DNA of 62,350 nucleotides from Desulfomicrobium escambiense DSM 10707 (GTDB taxonomy: Bacteria > Desulfobacterota > Desulfovibrionia > Desulfovibrionales > Desulfomicrobiaceae): NCBI RefSeq assembly GCF_000428825.1, contig NZ_KE386803.1:74542-136891 (forward strand). The letters are read 5' to 3'. Positions 61,916-62,350 of the stretch are shown in pieces. The notes beneath the pieces are model-generated. The model had not been told where the DNA came from. It worked only from the letters and a program-made list of their open reading frames with translations, and made no database searches. The position numbers were made by a program, and so were the translations under genes. Every line of letters starts with the position of its first letter. The stretch's first letter is position 1.

Positions 61916-62350
61916 ATGGACAAGACCTTTTGGAAGGGGGCCCTGGCTCTGGCCCTCTGGCTGTGGCCCCTGTACGCCATGGCCGCCACGGAGGAGGCCC
62001 CGGGCAGGCAGCTGGCCCGGCAGGCGGTCAAGGACGACGCTACCCGATGGATCACCACGGACCACTCGAAACATCCCATCCTCAAGCAGCCCTTCGAGAA
62101 ACCCGAGGACGTGACCAAGGCCTGCCTGTCCTGCCACAACGAGGCGGCCACGCAGATCCACAAGACCATCCACTGGACCTGGAAGGACCCGGCCGACCCC
62201 TCGGGCGAGACCGGCAAGGGCGGCCTGTCCGTCAACAACTTCTGCATCGCCGTGGGCTCCAACGAGCCGCGCTGCACCTCCTGCCACATCGGCTACGGCT
62301 GGAAGGACAAGGACTTCGACTTTTCCAAGGCCGAGGCCGTGGACTGCCTC
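61916..62350 (+). CDS. Octaheme c-type cytochrome, tetrathionate-reductase family (5' part)
   Basis: The first 145 codons are in the window; the gene runs off the right edge. A signal peptide (residues 1-22, ALALALWLWPLYAMAA) precedes DHSKHPILKQPFEKPEDVTKA in short conserved blocks and the first heme site CLSCH (C70). A second heme site is CTSCH (C120), and a third begins at C144 where the window ends. HWTWKDP and the VTKACLSCH context are typical of the octaheme tetrathionate reductase (OTR) group, known to reduce tetrathionate, nitrite or hydroxylamine. A GGAGG ribosome site precedes the ATG. Confidence 0.8.
   Translation, partial: MDKTFWKGALALALWLWPLYAMAATEEAPGRQLARQAVKDDATRWITTDHSKHPILKQPFEKPEDVTKACLSCHNEAATQIHKTIHWTWKDPADPSGETGKGGLSVNNFCIAVGSNEPRCTSCHIGYGWKDKDFDFSKAEAVDCL

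Overview
The window looks like chromosomal DNA of a high-GC sulfate-reducing bacterium of the Desulfovibrio type (Desulfovibrionales). The basis is the combination of a type I-C CRISPR-Cas operon, a three-gene archaeal-style glutamate synthase, Tat-exported iron-sulfur proteins, universal stress proteins in redox clusters, a siroheme-motif ferredoxin, the start of a tetrathionate-reductase-type octaheme cytochrome and a likely selenoprotein. This is inferred from gene content; no 16S or search result is available.

Layout. 1-9600 (minus strand): a complete type I-C cas operon in the order WYL regulator, cas3, cas5c, cas8c, cas7, an extra gene, cas4, cas1, cas2, then the leader and the first repeat of an array that runs off the left edge. 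The extra gene (2209-3147) encodes HEAT repeats, a zinc ribbon and a PD-(D/E)XK-like nuclease, and it overlaps cas4 by an ATGA. 9601-20436: a bidirectional terminator, a 69-residue protein with a structured leader, then mfd, a SurA-like chaperone, rodZ, recO, glyQ, glyS and rpsT. 20642-26644: a branched-chain amino acid type ABC transporter (livJ-H-M-G-F) followed by a phenylacetate-CoA-ligase-like enzyme. 26814-29097: a universal stress protein with a cysteine-rich tail and a CRP-type site, a polysaccharide deacetylase and a lone receiver protein.

29222-36121: a divergent locus. The minus-strand genes encode a TusA-like protein, a zinc-ribbon protein, a BASS/ACR3-type permease, UspA, a Tat-exported ferredoxin, a small membrane protein and a CoA-disulfide-reductase/rhodanese fusion. 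The opposite strand encodes a sigma-54 activator whose PAS domain carries a cysteine cluster. I read this as a sigma-54-controlled sulfur or thiol redox system. 36264-38257: a DUF89 and DUF364 pair. 38306-43433: the split glutamate synthase operon, with a perfect palindrome upstream. 43434-44164: a gene-free stretch holding a MITE-like inverted repeat and two REP-like repeats.

44165-49628: an ATGA-linked set (TlpA-like thioredoxin, DUF1992, transglycosylase, Cdd1-like), a shikimate kinase, and a membrane polyferredoxin coupled to a siroheme-motif ferredoxin. 49734-58327: slyX, an HDOD/histidine kinase/receiver hybrid, a MinD-like ATPase with a degenerate receiver tail, an aminotransferase, a Nudix hydrolase, murI, a RuvC-like protein and an HDOD protein. 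58324-58524: a small dual-CXXC gene with an in-frame TGA and a SECIS-like hairpin. 58610-62350: pcnB, uvrC and the 5' part of an octaheme cytochrome gene.

The two strongest candidates for undescribed biology are the HEAT/zinc/nuclease gene inside the cas operon and the small selenoprotein gene. The sigma-54 sulfur/redox locus comes next. Start codons were chosen from visible Shine-Dalgarno sequences, overlaps and family length; uncertain ones are stated.
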